The position numbers and the translations under genes are program-made. A model generated the notes under the pieces. It was not told the DNA's origin. It did no database searches and saw only the letters and a program-made list of their open reading frames with translations. A stretch of DNA of 64,000 bases from Pseudonocardia hierapolitana (GTDB taxonomy: Bacteria; Actinomycetota; Actinomycetes; Mycobacteriales; Pseudonocardiaceae), in assembly GCF_007994075.1 (NCBI RefSeq), contig NZ_VIWU01000001.1, forward strand, positions 5,828,001 to 5,892,000, read 5' to 3'. This document shows positions 16,920-24,481 of the stretch, in pieces. The stretch's first letter is position 1. Each line of letters starts with the position of its first letter.

Positions 16920-17669
16920 CTAGCTCGAGCGGAGCGCGGCAGGCAGGACCCGTGCCGCCTCCGTCAGGCTCGGGCCGTACCAGGTCAGCAGCCGGCCGCT
17001 GACCAGTGCCGCGGGTACGCCGGGGAACGCCTCCGGCCCGTCGTCGGCGGTGAACAGGTACGGCTCGTCGGGCAGCACCACGAGGTCGTGCGGTGGCAGG
17101 TGACCGGGGTGGATGCGCGGGTAGCGCTCGTCGGCGTCGGCGAGCACGTTGTCGATGCCGAGGCGCTGCAGCACCGACCCGGTGAAGGTGTCGCGCCCGA
17201 CCGCCATCCACGGCCTGCGCCAGATCGGCACGACCGCCCGGCGGCGCACGGCGGGCTCGGGCAGCGCATTCCAGGCGGCCTCGGCCTCGTCCAGCCACGC
17301 CGGCCGCTCGAGCCCGCACGCGGCGAGCATCCGGGTCAGGGACGCGAACGCGCCGTCCAGCGTGCGGATGTCGGTGACCCAGACGGCGATGCCGGCCGCG
17401 CGGAGCGCGTCGAGGTCGCTCGCGCGGTTCTCCTCCTGGTTCGCCACGACGAGGTCGGGCGCGAGCGCGAGGATCGCGTCGACGTCGGGGTTCTTGGTGC
17501 CGCGCACGCGCTGGACGTCCAGGTCGGGCGGGTGCGTGCACCAGTCGGTGGCGCCCACGAGCAGCCCCGGAGCGGTGGCCGCGACCGCCTCCGTGAGCGA
17601 CGGCACGATCGACACGACCCGCCCGACCTCCCCGAGAACGGGGACGGGCGTGCCGAGATCGTCGATCAC
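16920..17669 (-). CDS. Helical-backbone metal receptor, BtuF/cobalamin-binding-like, no signal peptide
   Basis: 249 residues with the type III periplasmic-binding fold: VVSIVPSLTEAVAA near the N-terminus, RGTKNPDVDAILALAPDLVVA and GRDTFTGSVLQRLGIDNVLA. These are BtuF-like landmarks. No hydrophobic signal or lipobox precedes them, and the GTG start at 17669 overlaps the acetyltransferase stop, so an N-terminal extension is unlikely. The protein may be cytoplasmic, a family known in actinobacteria. It has no adjacent permease; the Fec-type transporter at 52 kb lacks a binding protein but is far away. Role uncertain. Confidence 0.72.
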   Translation of the reverse strand: MIDDLGTPVPVLGEVGRVVSIVPSLTEAVAATAPGLLVGATDWCTHPPDLDVQRVRGTKNPDVDAILALAPDLVVANQEENRASDLDALRAAGIAVWVTDIRTLDGAFASLTRMLAACGLERPAWLDEAEAAWNALPEPAVRRRAVVPIWRRPWMAVGRDTFTGSVLQRLGIDNVLADADERYPRIHPGHLPPHDLVVLPDEPYLFTADDGPEAFPGVPAALVSGRLLTWYGPSLTEAARVLPAALRSS

Positions 17670-18226
17670 CTCGGGTCACCCGCCAGCACGGACATGATCA
17701 GCTCGTCGTGCCACTCGCCGTCCCAGTGGAGGGTGTCGCGCAGGCGGCCCTCCAGCACGAAGCCGCACTTCTCGTAGACCCGACGGGCGCGCGGGTTGAA
17801 GTCGAAGACACCCAGGCTCAGCCGGTGCAGCCCCACGCTCAGCGCGTAGTCCACGACGAGGCGGGTGATCTCGGTGCCGTAGCCGCGGTTCATGTGCGGG
17901 CTGCCCAGCAGGATGCGGTAGTTGGCCGAGGCGTTGTCGACGTCCAGCAGGTTGATCACGGCCTCGCCGAGGAACGCGTTGTCGGCGATGCGGACGGCCG
18001 CCCAGTCCGCCCGGTCGTGGTGGTCCTGCCGGCTGGCGAGCCACATCTCGACCTCGACGGGATGGACCTCGTCGTGGCTGCCGGTGAGCCGTCGCACCTC
18101 CGGGTCCCGGAGGGTGGCGAGGTAGTCGTCCCGCACGGCAGGGGTCAGCGGCTCGAGCCGGACGCGCTCACCGGTGAGCGTCGGCTGGTCACGGAACACA
18201 TCGGCGCCGATCACGGCACCCAGCAT
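17666..18226 (-). CDS. GNAT-family N-acetyltransferase (RimJ/RimL-like)
   Basis: 186 residues. The acetyl-CoA-binding region is NYRILLGSPHMNRGYGTEIT, with the (Q/R)xxGxG/A-type RGYGTE pattern, and FDFNPRARRVYEKCGFVLEG closes the fold as in RimJ/RimL acetyltransferases. The start is the ATG at 18226; a nearby in-frame GTG (V before IGADVF) is an alternative. It is coupled by GTGA to the metal-receptor-like gene downstream. The acceptor substrate is unknown. Confidence 0.82.
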   Translation of the reverse strand: MLGAVIGADVFRDQPTLTGERVRLEPLTPAVRDDYLATLRDPEVRRLTGSHDEVHPVEVEMWLASRQDHHDRADWAAVRIADNAFLGEAVINLLDVDNASANYRILLGSPHMNRGYGTEITRLVVDYALSVGLHRLSLGVFDFNPRARRVYEKCGFVLEGRLRDTLHWDGEWHDELIMSVLAGDPR

Positions 18227-18242
18227 GCCCCAGGCGCTCGGC

Positions 18243-19169
18243 TCAGGGTGTGTCCGGTGGGGCGAGCAGGGCCGGGCCGGACCGGCGCAGGAAGTCGCGG
18301 AACACGCGCACGGCCGGGCCCGCAGGGCGATCGGCCACCCAGACGAGCCCGACGGTGCGGGTGGTGCGCGGCGCGGTGACGGTCAGCTCGACCACGCCCG
18401 GCGTGACGTGCGTCGAGGGGGCGAGCAGCGCCACCCCGAGCCCGGCGCCGACCAGGCCGCGCAGCGTCTCACCGTCCTCGCCCTCGAACGCCATCCGCGG
18501 TGCGAACCCCGCCTCCCGGCACCAGGATTCCGTGAGGCTGCGCAGGCCGAACCCCGGCCGGTAGCCGACGAACTGGGCGCCGGCCGCTGCGGACAGCGGC
18601 AGGCCGTCCCGGTGGACCGCGAGCGGGTGGTCGGCGGGCACGACGAGCCGCAGCTCCTGCTCGTACATCGGAGCGCTGACCAGCGCGGGGTCGGCGGGCA
18701 GCGGGGAGGTCACGCACACGTCCACCTCGCCGGCCCGCAGCCGTTCCAGGATCGCGTCGTTGCCACCCTGGGCGAGGTCGAACCGCACGTCGGGGTGGGT
18801 CCGGCGGAATTCGCGCAGCAGCCGCGGCACCGCTTCGGCGCCGAACGTGTGGAGGAAGCCGAGCGCGACGCGGCCGCGCACGGCGTCGGCGTCCGTGACG
18901 ATCTCGCGGGCCGCCGCGTCGAGCTCGGCGATCGCGCGCTCGGTGTGCCGCAGCAGCGTGCGGCCCGCGCGGGTGAGCCGCACGGCGCGGCCGGCCCGGA
19001 CGAACAGGGCGACGCCGAGGTCGTGTTCGAGGCGGGCGATCCCGCGGCTCAGCGTGGGCTGCGGTACCGCGATCGCGTCGGCGGCCCGGGTCATGTGTTC
19101 GGTGCGGGCGACGGCGGTGAACTGCCGAAGCCGGGGAGCGAGGGCGGCCAGCAGCTCGGACTCATCCAC
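18243..19169 (-). CDS. LysR-family transcriptional regulator
   Basis: 308 residues from a GTG at 19169. The winged helix is RLRQFTAVARTEHMTRAADA with IAVPQPTLSRGIARLEHDLG, then a LysR sensor domain (RVALGFLHTFGAEAVPRLLR). An ATG further upstream at 19199 would place the operator-like palindrome 19193-19209 inside the gene, which is why the GTG is preferred. It is divergent from the MFS gene at 19238, the usual arrangement of a LysR regulator with the exporter it controls. Confidence 0.85.
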   Translation of the reverse strand: MDESELLAALAPRLRQFTAVARTEHMTRAADAIAVPQPTLSRGIARLEHDLGVALFVRAGRAVRLTRAGRTLLRHTERAIAELDAAAREIVTDADAVRGRVALGFLHTFGAEAVPRLLREFRRTHPDVRFDLAQGGNDAILERLRAGEVDVCVTSPLPADPALVSAPMYEQELRLVVPADHPLAVHRDGLPLSAAAGAQFVGYRPGFGLRSLTESWCREAGFAPRMAFEGEDGETLRGLVGAGLGVALLAPSTHVTPGVVELTVTAPRTTRTVGLVWVADRPAGPAVRVFRDFLRRSGPALLAPPDTP

Positions 19170-19192
19170 TTCTTCATCGTAGGGCGAGCAGA

Positions 19193-19209
19193 GATGCATT
19201 GGACGCATC
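19193..19209. promoter_or_regulatory. LysR box (T-N11-A palindrome)
   Basis: GATGC (19193-19197) and GCATC (19205-19209) flank a 7-bp spacer, giving a classical T-N11-A LysR recognition palindrome. It sits in the 68-bp gap between the LysR gene and the MFS gene it probably controls. Confidence 0.6.
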
Positions 19210-19237
19210 GATGGGCTCGCTCCTACCGTGGTGAGCG

Positions 19238-20506
19238 ATGACAACGACCCAGCCTGCTCCCGCCGTCGCCCGCGGTCACGAGCGGGGCACACCTGCCTAC
19301 CGGCGGCTCGGCGCCGCCATGTGGTGTGCGGGCCTGGCGACGTTCGTGCTGGTCTACTGCGTGCAGGCGCTCCTGCCGACGCTCGCGACCGAGTTCGCCG
19401 TGTCGTCGTCGGTGGCGAGCCTCGCGCTGTCGGCGACCACCGGGACGCTCGCGCTCGCGATCGTCCCGCTCTCCGCGGTGGCCGAGTCGTGGGGCCGCGC
19501 GCGCGTGATGACGGTCGCCCTCGCGGCGTCCGCCGTGCTGGGTGTGCTCGCCCCGCTCGCGCCCACGTTCGGCGCGCTCGTCGCGGTCCGGGCGCTGCAG
19601 GGCGTCGCGCTCGCTGCCCTGCCCGCCCTGGCCATGGCGCACGTGACGCGGGAGGTGGCCCCGCGCTGGCTCGGCGGCGCCGTCGGGCTGCTCATCGCGG
19701 GCAACACGATCGGTGGCCTGTCCGGACGCCTCGTGGCAAGCGCTGTCGCCGACGTGGCGGGCTGGCGCGTGGCACTGGCCGTCATCGGAGGGCTGTCGCT
19801 GCTGTGCACGGTGGCGTTCCGGGTGCTGCTGCCGCCCGCGCTCGCCGCGGCGCCGCCGCGCGTGCGCCTGCGCGAGCTCGGTGGCCCACTGCGCGCGCAG
19901 CTGGCCGACCCCGGCCTGCGCTGCCTCTTCGCCATCGCGTTCCTGCTCATGGGCGCGTTCGTGACCGTCTACAACTACCTGGGCTTCCGGCTGCTCGCGC
20001 CGCCGTTCGCGCTGCCGGCCGCGCTCGTCGGGCTGGTCTTCCTCGGCTACCTCGCCGGAACATGGGCCTCCACCGGGGCCGGCCGCCTCGGTGACCGCTG
20101 GGGCAGGCGCCGGGTGCTCTGGGCCGCGGTGCTCGTGGCCGTCGCCGGGGCCTGGGTGACGCTGCCCGACCTGCTGCCCGCGGTGCTGGCCGGGCTCCTG
20201 GTCGTGACCGTCGGATTCTTCGCCGCCCACTCGGTGGCCAGCAGCTGGGTGGGCCGGCGCGCGTCGATGCTGCCCGCGGGCTCGCCGGCCGTGGCGTCCT
20301 CGCTCTACCTCTTCGCCTACTACCTCGGCAGCAGCGTCGGCGGCGCGACCGGCGGCGTCGCCTACGACCACGGCGGCTGGCCCGCGGTGGTGGCGTACGT
20401 GACGGCGCTGCTGGGGATGGCGCTGGCCCTGTCGCTCGCGCTGCGCCGGATCGGCACGCGGAGCCTCCGCGAAAACCTGTTGGCGGACCACGGCGGCCAC
20501 GACTAG
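19238..20506 (+). CDS. MFS transporter, YnfM/arabinose-efflux-like
   Basis: 422 residues with about 12 hydrophobic helices. The N-terminal half holds VQALLPTLATEFAVSSSVAS and the loop AESWGRARVM (motif A variant) between helices 2 and 3. The second half repeats it as GRLGDRWGRRRVLW. This is the DHA1/YnfM style of efflux permease driven by the proton gradient. It starts at ATG 19238, 69 bp from the divergent LysR start, and is followed by a short leader ORF. The exported compound is unknown. Confidence 0.85.
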   Translation: MTTTQPAPAVARGHERGTPAYRRLGAAMWCAGLATFVLVYCVQALLPTLATEFAVSSSVASLALSATTGTLALAIVPLSAVAESWGRARVMTVALAASAVLGVLAPLAPTFGALVAVRALQGVALAALPALAMAHVTREVAPRWLGGAVGLLIAGNTIGGLSGRLVASAVADVAGWRVALAVIGGLSLLCTVAFRVLLPPALAAAPPRVRLRELGGPLRAQLADPGLRCLFAIAFLLMGAFVTVYNYLGFRLLAPPFALPAALVGLVFLGYLAGTWASTGAGRLGDRWGRRRVLWAAVLVAVAGAWVTLPDLLPAVLAGLLVVTVGFFAAHSVASSWVGRRASMLPAGSPAVASSLYLFAYYLGSSVGGATGGVAYDHGGWPAVVAYVTALLGMALALSLALRRIGTRSLRENLLADHGGHD

Positions 20507-20546
20507 TTTTCCGGGGGCCGTGCGAGAGAACGAGGAGGTGGTACCC

Positions 20547-20600
20547 GTGAACGCAGTATCGACATGGGTGCTCCCCTCCGGGGTCACGGTCGGGCGATAG
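20547..20600 (+). CDS. 17-residue leader peptide candidate
   Basis: A GTG-started ORF encoding VNAVSTWVLPSGVTVGR, preceded at 4 bases by a very strong ribosome-binding site (GAGGAGGTGG, 20532-20541). It ends six bases before a perfect 9-bp-stem hairpin, which is in turn followed by the ribosome site and ATG of the hydrolase gene at 20646. A strong start on a tiny ORF with a hairpin before the next gene is the layout of a translation-coupled attenuator. Which ligand or antibiotic it would sense is unknown. Confidence 0.5.
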   Translation: MNAVSTWVLPSGVTVGR

Positions 20601-20606
20601 GTCGTC

Positions 20607-20633
20607 CGGGAGCGCCGTTCACGAGCGCTCCCG
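20607..20633 (+). promoter_or_regulatory. Leader hairpin before the hydrolase gene
   Basis: CGGGAGCGC (20607-20615) pairs perfectly with GCGCTCCCG (20625-20633) around a 9-base loop. The following GAAAGG is the ribosome site of the gene at 20646, so the stem directly abuts it. It could act as attenuator or translation gate together with the leader ORF. Confidence 0.55.
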
Positions 20634-20645
20634 AAAGGCACGGCC

Positions 20646-21377
20646 ATGCGATTCACGTCCGAACAGCGCCTCGACGACGGTGTCCTCGAACGCGGGTTCA
20701 CCCTCGGCGAGATCCCGGGCATCCTGTGGACGCCCGGGTCCGCATCCGCACCGGCCCCGTTGATCCTGCTGGGCCACCCCGGCGGACTGCACAAGATGTA
20801 CCCCCGACTGGCGGCCCGGGCCCGGATCTCCGCGGCGGAGGGCTACGCCGCGGCCACCATCGAGCTCCCCTGGAGCGGTGACCGGCCTCGTTCCGCCGCC
20901 GCCGAGGAGGCCCGCGCCGACCTGCGCCGTGCGCTGGAGGCCGGCGAGCCGGTTGACGACGAGATCGTCGACCGGCTCGTCCTCCCGCTGGTCGACAAGG
21001 CGGTCCCGGAATGGCGGGCCGCCCTGGACGCCCTGCTTTCGCTGCCCGGGATCGGCGGCCCGGTCGGGTACGCGGGCGGGGTGATCGCGATCGGCATCCG
21101 GCTGGCGGTGGTCGAGCCGCGCATCTCGGCCGCCCTCCTGTTCGCCGGGAGTTTCGTGCCCCGCACCCTGTTCGAGGAGGCCCGGCAGGTCACCATTCCG
21201 CTGCAGGTCCTGCTGCAGTGGGACGACGAGGGAAACGACCGGCAGATGGCCCTGGACCTGTTCGACGCCTTCGGCACCGAGGAGAAGACGCTGCACGCCA
21301 ACATGGGCGGGCACACCGGCGTCCCGCAGTTCGAGGGGGAGGACGGGAACCGGTTCTTCGCCCGGCACCTGAAGTGA
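20646..21377 (+). CDS. Alpha/beta-hydrolase-fold protein (dienelactone-hydrolase-like) lacking the nucleophile Ser
   Basis: 243 residues. LILLGHPGGLHKM is the HG-type oxyanion region and GYAAATIELPWSGDRP the next conserved strand. ANMGGHTGVPQFEGED near the C-terminus holds the presumed catalytic His. The nucleophile elbow, normally G-x-S-x-G, reads G-Y-A-G-G with Ala 143, so the catalytic Ser is missing and the protein may be inactive or a binder. An Asp is available in LQWDDEGND. Start ATG with GAAAGG upstream. Preceded by the leader ORF and hairpin, followed by a strong terminator; regulated as a unit of its own. Confidence 0.75.
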   Translation: MRFTSEQRLDDGVLERGFTLGEIPGILWTPGSASAPAPLILLGHPGGLHKMYPRLAARARISAAEGYAAATIELPWSGDRPRSAAAEEARADLRRALEAGEPVDDEIVDRLVLPLVDKAVPEWRAALDALLSLPGIGGPVGYAGGVIAIGIRLAVVEPRISAALLFAGSFVPRTLFEEARQVTIPLQVLLQWDDEGNDRQMALDLFDAFGTEEKTLHANMGGHTGVPQFEGEDGNRFFARHLK

Positions 21378-21430
21378 GGCCGGGTCGTCAGGCCGGCAGC
21401 AGACCGTAGGCGGTGTCGGCGACCGCGCGT

Positions 21431-21460
21431 GCGCCGCGGGCCTTGATCGGCCCGCGGCGC
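21431..21460. terminator. Perfect 12-bp-stem hairpin terminator
   Basis: GCGCCGCGGGCC (21431-21442) and GGCCCGCGGCGC (21449-21460) pair fully around the loop TTGATC. It is 53 bases after the hydrolase stop and 70 before the 3' end of the convergent transporter gene, so it can serve both directions. Confidence 0.75.
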
Positions 21461-21529
21461 GTCTACCTGCGGTTGTACGGTGTCGCCCGTGTGTCCGCCT
21501 GCACCTGGCTGTGCCGACGGGGCGTCGGC

Positions 21530-22825
21530 CTACCCGCGGGACACCACCTCGTCGCGGGCGAGCGCGACGCGCGGGGCGAGGGCGCCGCAGGCGGCCGTGA
21601 TCAGCGCGATGACCACCAGCAGGAGCGCGGCCGACCAGGACCGCCCGTCGCTGACGGTCAGCAGCGCGGTGGCGAGCAGGGGGACGAACCCGCTCACGAT
21701 CCCCGCGACGTTGGCCGAGAGCGCCACGCCGCTGTAGCGCAGGTGCGCCGGGAAGAGGTCGGTGAGCAGCGCCCCGGACACCGCGTACGGGATCGAGAGG
21801 CACGCGACGGCGAGCGTCACCCCGATGATCACGAGCGCTGCGTTGGTGGTGTCGATCATCCAGAACGTGGGGAACGCGATCAGCGCCGACACCACCCCGC
21901 CGATCAGCGTGATGCGTCCCGGCCCGAAGCGCTCCGCCATCCGCCCGCCGATGATGAGCACGACGATCTCGACGGCGGCCGCGACGAGCGTGGCGGTGAG
22001 CAGCAGCGAGCGGCTCATGCCGAGGTTCGCGGTGCCGTAGCTGATCACGAACGTCGTGATGAGGTAGAAGCCGCCGATGCCGAGGAACGCCGTGCCCGCA
22101 CCGACCAGCAGCTGCGGGAACGCCTTGCGGAACACCTCGGTGACCGGGGAGCTCGCGAGCTCGTCCTCCTTCAGCAGCTGCTCGAAGAGCGGCGACTCCT
22201 CGACGCGCCTGCGGATCCACAGCGCGATGTAGAGCAGCGGGAACGCGGCGAGGAACGGCAGCCGCCAGCCCCACGCGTCGAAGCTCTCCGGCGGCAGCAG
22301 CGAGACCAGCAGGAACGCGCCGGACGACAGCAGCGTGCCGATCGGGGAGCCGATCTGCGGCATCGCGGCGTAGCGGCCGCGGTGCTCCTTCGGGGCGTGT
22401 TCGACGGCGAGCGTGACCGCGCCGCCCCACTCCCCGCCGACCGCGACCCCCTGCAGCAGCCGCAGCAAGGTGAGCAGCACCGGTGCGGCGACGCCGATGG
22501 AGAAGTAGGTGGGCAGGAGCCCGATCGCGCCTGTGACGAACCCGATCAGGGCGACGGTGATGATCAGGCACTTGCGGCGGCCGATGCGGTCGCCGAGGTG
22601 GCCGAACAGCACGGCGCCGAGCGGGCGCGCGAGGAAGCCGACCGCGAACGACGCGAACGCGCCCGCGGTGGCGACGACGACGTCGTCGCTCGCGAAGTAG
22701 AGCCGGTTGAACACCAGCGACGCGGCCGTGCCGAACAGGAAGAAGTCGTACCACTCCAGCGCGGTGCCCACGAACGCGCCGAACGCGACCTTGCGCGCCT
22801 CGGCTTCGGTGACGGTGACCGCCAT
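21530..22825 (-). CDS. MFS transporter, metabolite:H+ symporter (MHS) family
   Basis: 431 residues, about 12 membrane helices. FVGTALEWYDFFLFGTAASL at the N-terminus, ARPLGAVLFGHLGDRIGRRK between helices 2 and 3, and LLRLLQGVAVGGEWGGAVTL are the signature of the MHS group (ProP/ShiA/citrate type), which imports organic acids, betaines or similar solutes with protons. The ATG at 22825 follows AGGAGGT with five bases between. It is the last gene of the urease-like operon and probably imports that pathway's substrate. Confidence 0.87.
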   Translation of the reverse strand: MAVTVTEAEARKVAFGAFVGTALEWYDFFLFGTAASLVFNRLYFASDDVVVATAGAFASFAVGFLARPLGAVLFGHLGDRIGRRKCLIITVALIGFVTGAIGLLPTYFSIGVAAPVLLTLLRLLQGVAVGGEWGGAVTLAVEHAPKEHRGRYAAMPQIGSPIGTLLSSGAFLLVSLLPPESFDAWGWRLPFLAAFPLLYIALWIRRRVEESPLFEQLLKEDELASSPVTEVFRKAFPQLLVGAGTAFLGIGGFYLITTFVISYGTANLGMSRSLLLTATLVAAAVEIVVLIIGGRMAERFGPGRITLIGGVVSALIAFPTFWMIDTTNAALVIIGVTLAVACLSIPYAVSGALLTDLFPAHLRYSGVALSANVAGIVSGFVPLLATALLTVSDGRSWSAALLLVVIALITAACGALAPRVALARDEVVSRG

Positions 22826-22826
22826 G

Positions 22827-24464
22827 TCATACCTCCTGGTCCAAGCCGAGCTTCTCGGCACCGTGGGTGCAGCGCCCTCCGACGAACGTCGCGACGACGC
22901 CGACGTCAGCGATCCGCTCCGGGTCGACGGCGGTGACGTCGTCGGTGAGCAGCACGAAGTCGGCGAGCTTTCCGGGCGTGAGGCTGCCGCGCTCGCGCTC
23001 CTCGCCGGCGATCCAGGCGGCGTCGAGCGTGTAGGCGCGCAGCGCGGTGGCGGCGTCGACGCGCTCGTCCGGGCCGATGACGGCCCCGGTCGCCGACCGT
23101 CGCTGCACCATCGACTGCATGCCCAGGAGCGGCGCACCGGCCGCGACCGGCCGGTCGGAGCTGCCCGGCACCCGCAGCCCGGCGCGCAGGAAGCTCGCGT
23201 GCCGGTACAGACCGGCGGCCCGGTCCGGGCCGATGGCGGCGGCCATCGTGTCACCGATCTCGTACAGGAACCGCGCCTGCGGCACCGGGGTGACGCCCAG
23301 CTCCGCCATGCGCGCGATCTGGTCGGGGGTGGTGACGGCGGCGTGCTCGATGCGCGGGCGGGCGTCGGGGCGCGGGTGCCTGCGCTGCATCTCGGCGATC
23401 GCGTCGAGGGCGAGGTCGATCGCGCGGTCGCCGATCGCATGGGCCGCGATGCGCCAGCCGGTGGCATGAGCGCCCAGGATCCGCGATCGCAGCAGCTCCG
23501 GGTCGTCCTGGAGGTACCCGTGGCTGTGCCGGTCGCAGAAGGGGTCGCGCATGGCGGCGGTGCGGGCCACGAGCGATCCGTCGGTGAAGATCTTCATCGG
23601 GCCGATGCGCAGCCGGTCGTCGCCGAATCCGGTGCGGATGGCCAGGTCCAGCCCGATCCCCTCGGGGTCGGTCGCGTGCCCTTCCAGGGGGTGCAGGGCG
23701 TCGGCCACCGGCATGAGCTGCACCCGCACGGTGAGCGTGCCGGCCTCGCGCGCCTGCTGGTAGGCCGCCAGCTCGCGCGGGGAGCGCCCGACCCAGCCGC
23801 CGCCGATGCCGCACTCTGTGACGTGGGTGAGGCCCTCCGCCGCGTACACCGCGGACGCGTTGCCGATCGCGCGGGCGAGGTCGTCGGTGGGGTAGGGGAC
23901 GAGCAGGGCGCTCGCGAGGTTCTGCGCCTGCTCCTCGAGGGTGCCGGTCGGGCCGTCGTCGTCACGGACGACGACGCCGCCCTCGGGGACCACTGCGGAG
24001 CCGTCGAGCACGCCGATGCGTTCGAGCACGGGGCTGTTCACCGTGGTCACGTGCCCGGAGCGGTGCTTGAGGACCACCGGGCGGCCCCCGGCTGCCCGGT
24101 CCAGCTCGCGGCGGTGGGGATGCCCGCCGATCGCGGTGTCGTCGTATCCGGCGCCGATCACGAACGCGTCGGGTGCGAGGGTCGCCGCCCGCTCCGCCAC
24201 GCGGCCGTAGAGGGTGGCGAGGTCGGTGAGGCCGGAGAGGTCGACCTCGTCGAGCGACGACCCGAACCACGCCATGTGGTTGTGCGCGTCGCCGAACCCG
24301 GGCACGAGGGCGGCGCCCTGCGCGTCGATCTCGACCTCGCCGCGCAGGCCGTCGGCATCGAGGGCGAGCACGCGGCCGTGGTGCACGGCGAGCGTGTGCG
24401 CGCGGGGCGCCGCGTCGTCCACCGTGACGATCACGGCGTTGCGCACGAGCAGGTCAGCGATCAA
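22827..24464 (-). CDS. YtcJ-type amidohydrolase
   Basis: 545 residues. The metal-dependent amidohydrolase barrel shows the HxH pair in FGDAHNHMAWFG near residue 65. GPMKIFTDGSLVARTAAM contains the probable bridging Lys region, followed by His in AAHAIGDRAIDLALDA and PRIEHAAVTT. This matches the YtcJ/LAF3 family, which hydrolyses exocyclic amides or esters. No ATG fits the family N-terminus; the TTG at 24464 gives the usual DLLVRNAVIVTVD opening, and a GTG at 24446 is the alternative. It lies 17 bp after the urease-like alpha gene and one base before the transporter gene. Confidence 0.82.
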   Translation of the reverse strand: MIADLLVRNAVIVTVDDAAPRAHTLAVHHGRVLALDADGLRGEVEIDAQGAALVPGFGDAHNHMAWFGSSLDEVDLSGLTDLATLYGRVAERAATLAPDAFVIGAGYDDTAIGGHPHRRELDRAAGGRPVVLKHRSGHVTTVNSPVLERIGVLDGSAVVPEGGVVVRDDDGPTGTLEEQAQNLASALLVPYPTDDLARAIGNASAVYAAEGLTHVTECGIGGGWVGRSPRELAAYQQAREAGTLTVRVQLMPVADALHPLEGHATDPEGIGLDLAIRTGFGDDRLRIGPMKIFTDGSLVARTAAMRDPFCDRHSHGYLQDDPELLRSRILGAHATGWRIAAHAIGDRAIDLALDAIAEMQRRHPRPDARPRIEHAAVTTPDQIARMAELGVTPVPQARFLYEIGDTMAAAIGPDRAAGLYRHASFLRAGLRVPGSSDRPVAAGAPLLGMQSMVQRRSATGAVIGPDERVDAATALRAYTLDAAWIAGEERERGSLTPGKLADFVLLTDDVTAVDPERIADVGVVATFVGGRCTHGAEKLGLDQEV

Positions 24465-24481
24465 TTCGAGCCCATACCCCT

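Noticed and set aside
16920..17669. Binding protein of the iron transporter at 52.3 kb
   Set aside because: It lies 35 kb away, has no signal peptide and no iron box. Adjacency does not support the link.
21388..21460. Minus-strand tail ending RAVADTAYGLLPA as a possible remnant of a truncated gene
   Set aside because: An in-frame stop lies about 24 codons upstream and the stretch overlaps the terminator stem. Too short to call a pseudogene.
20619..22754. 711-codon minus-strand frame covering the hydrolase and transporter region
   Set aside because: It runs through the perfect 12-bp terminator and antisense to the recognised hydrolase, and its translation is low-complexity. The transporter frame 21530-22825 explains the region.
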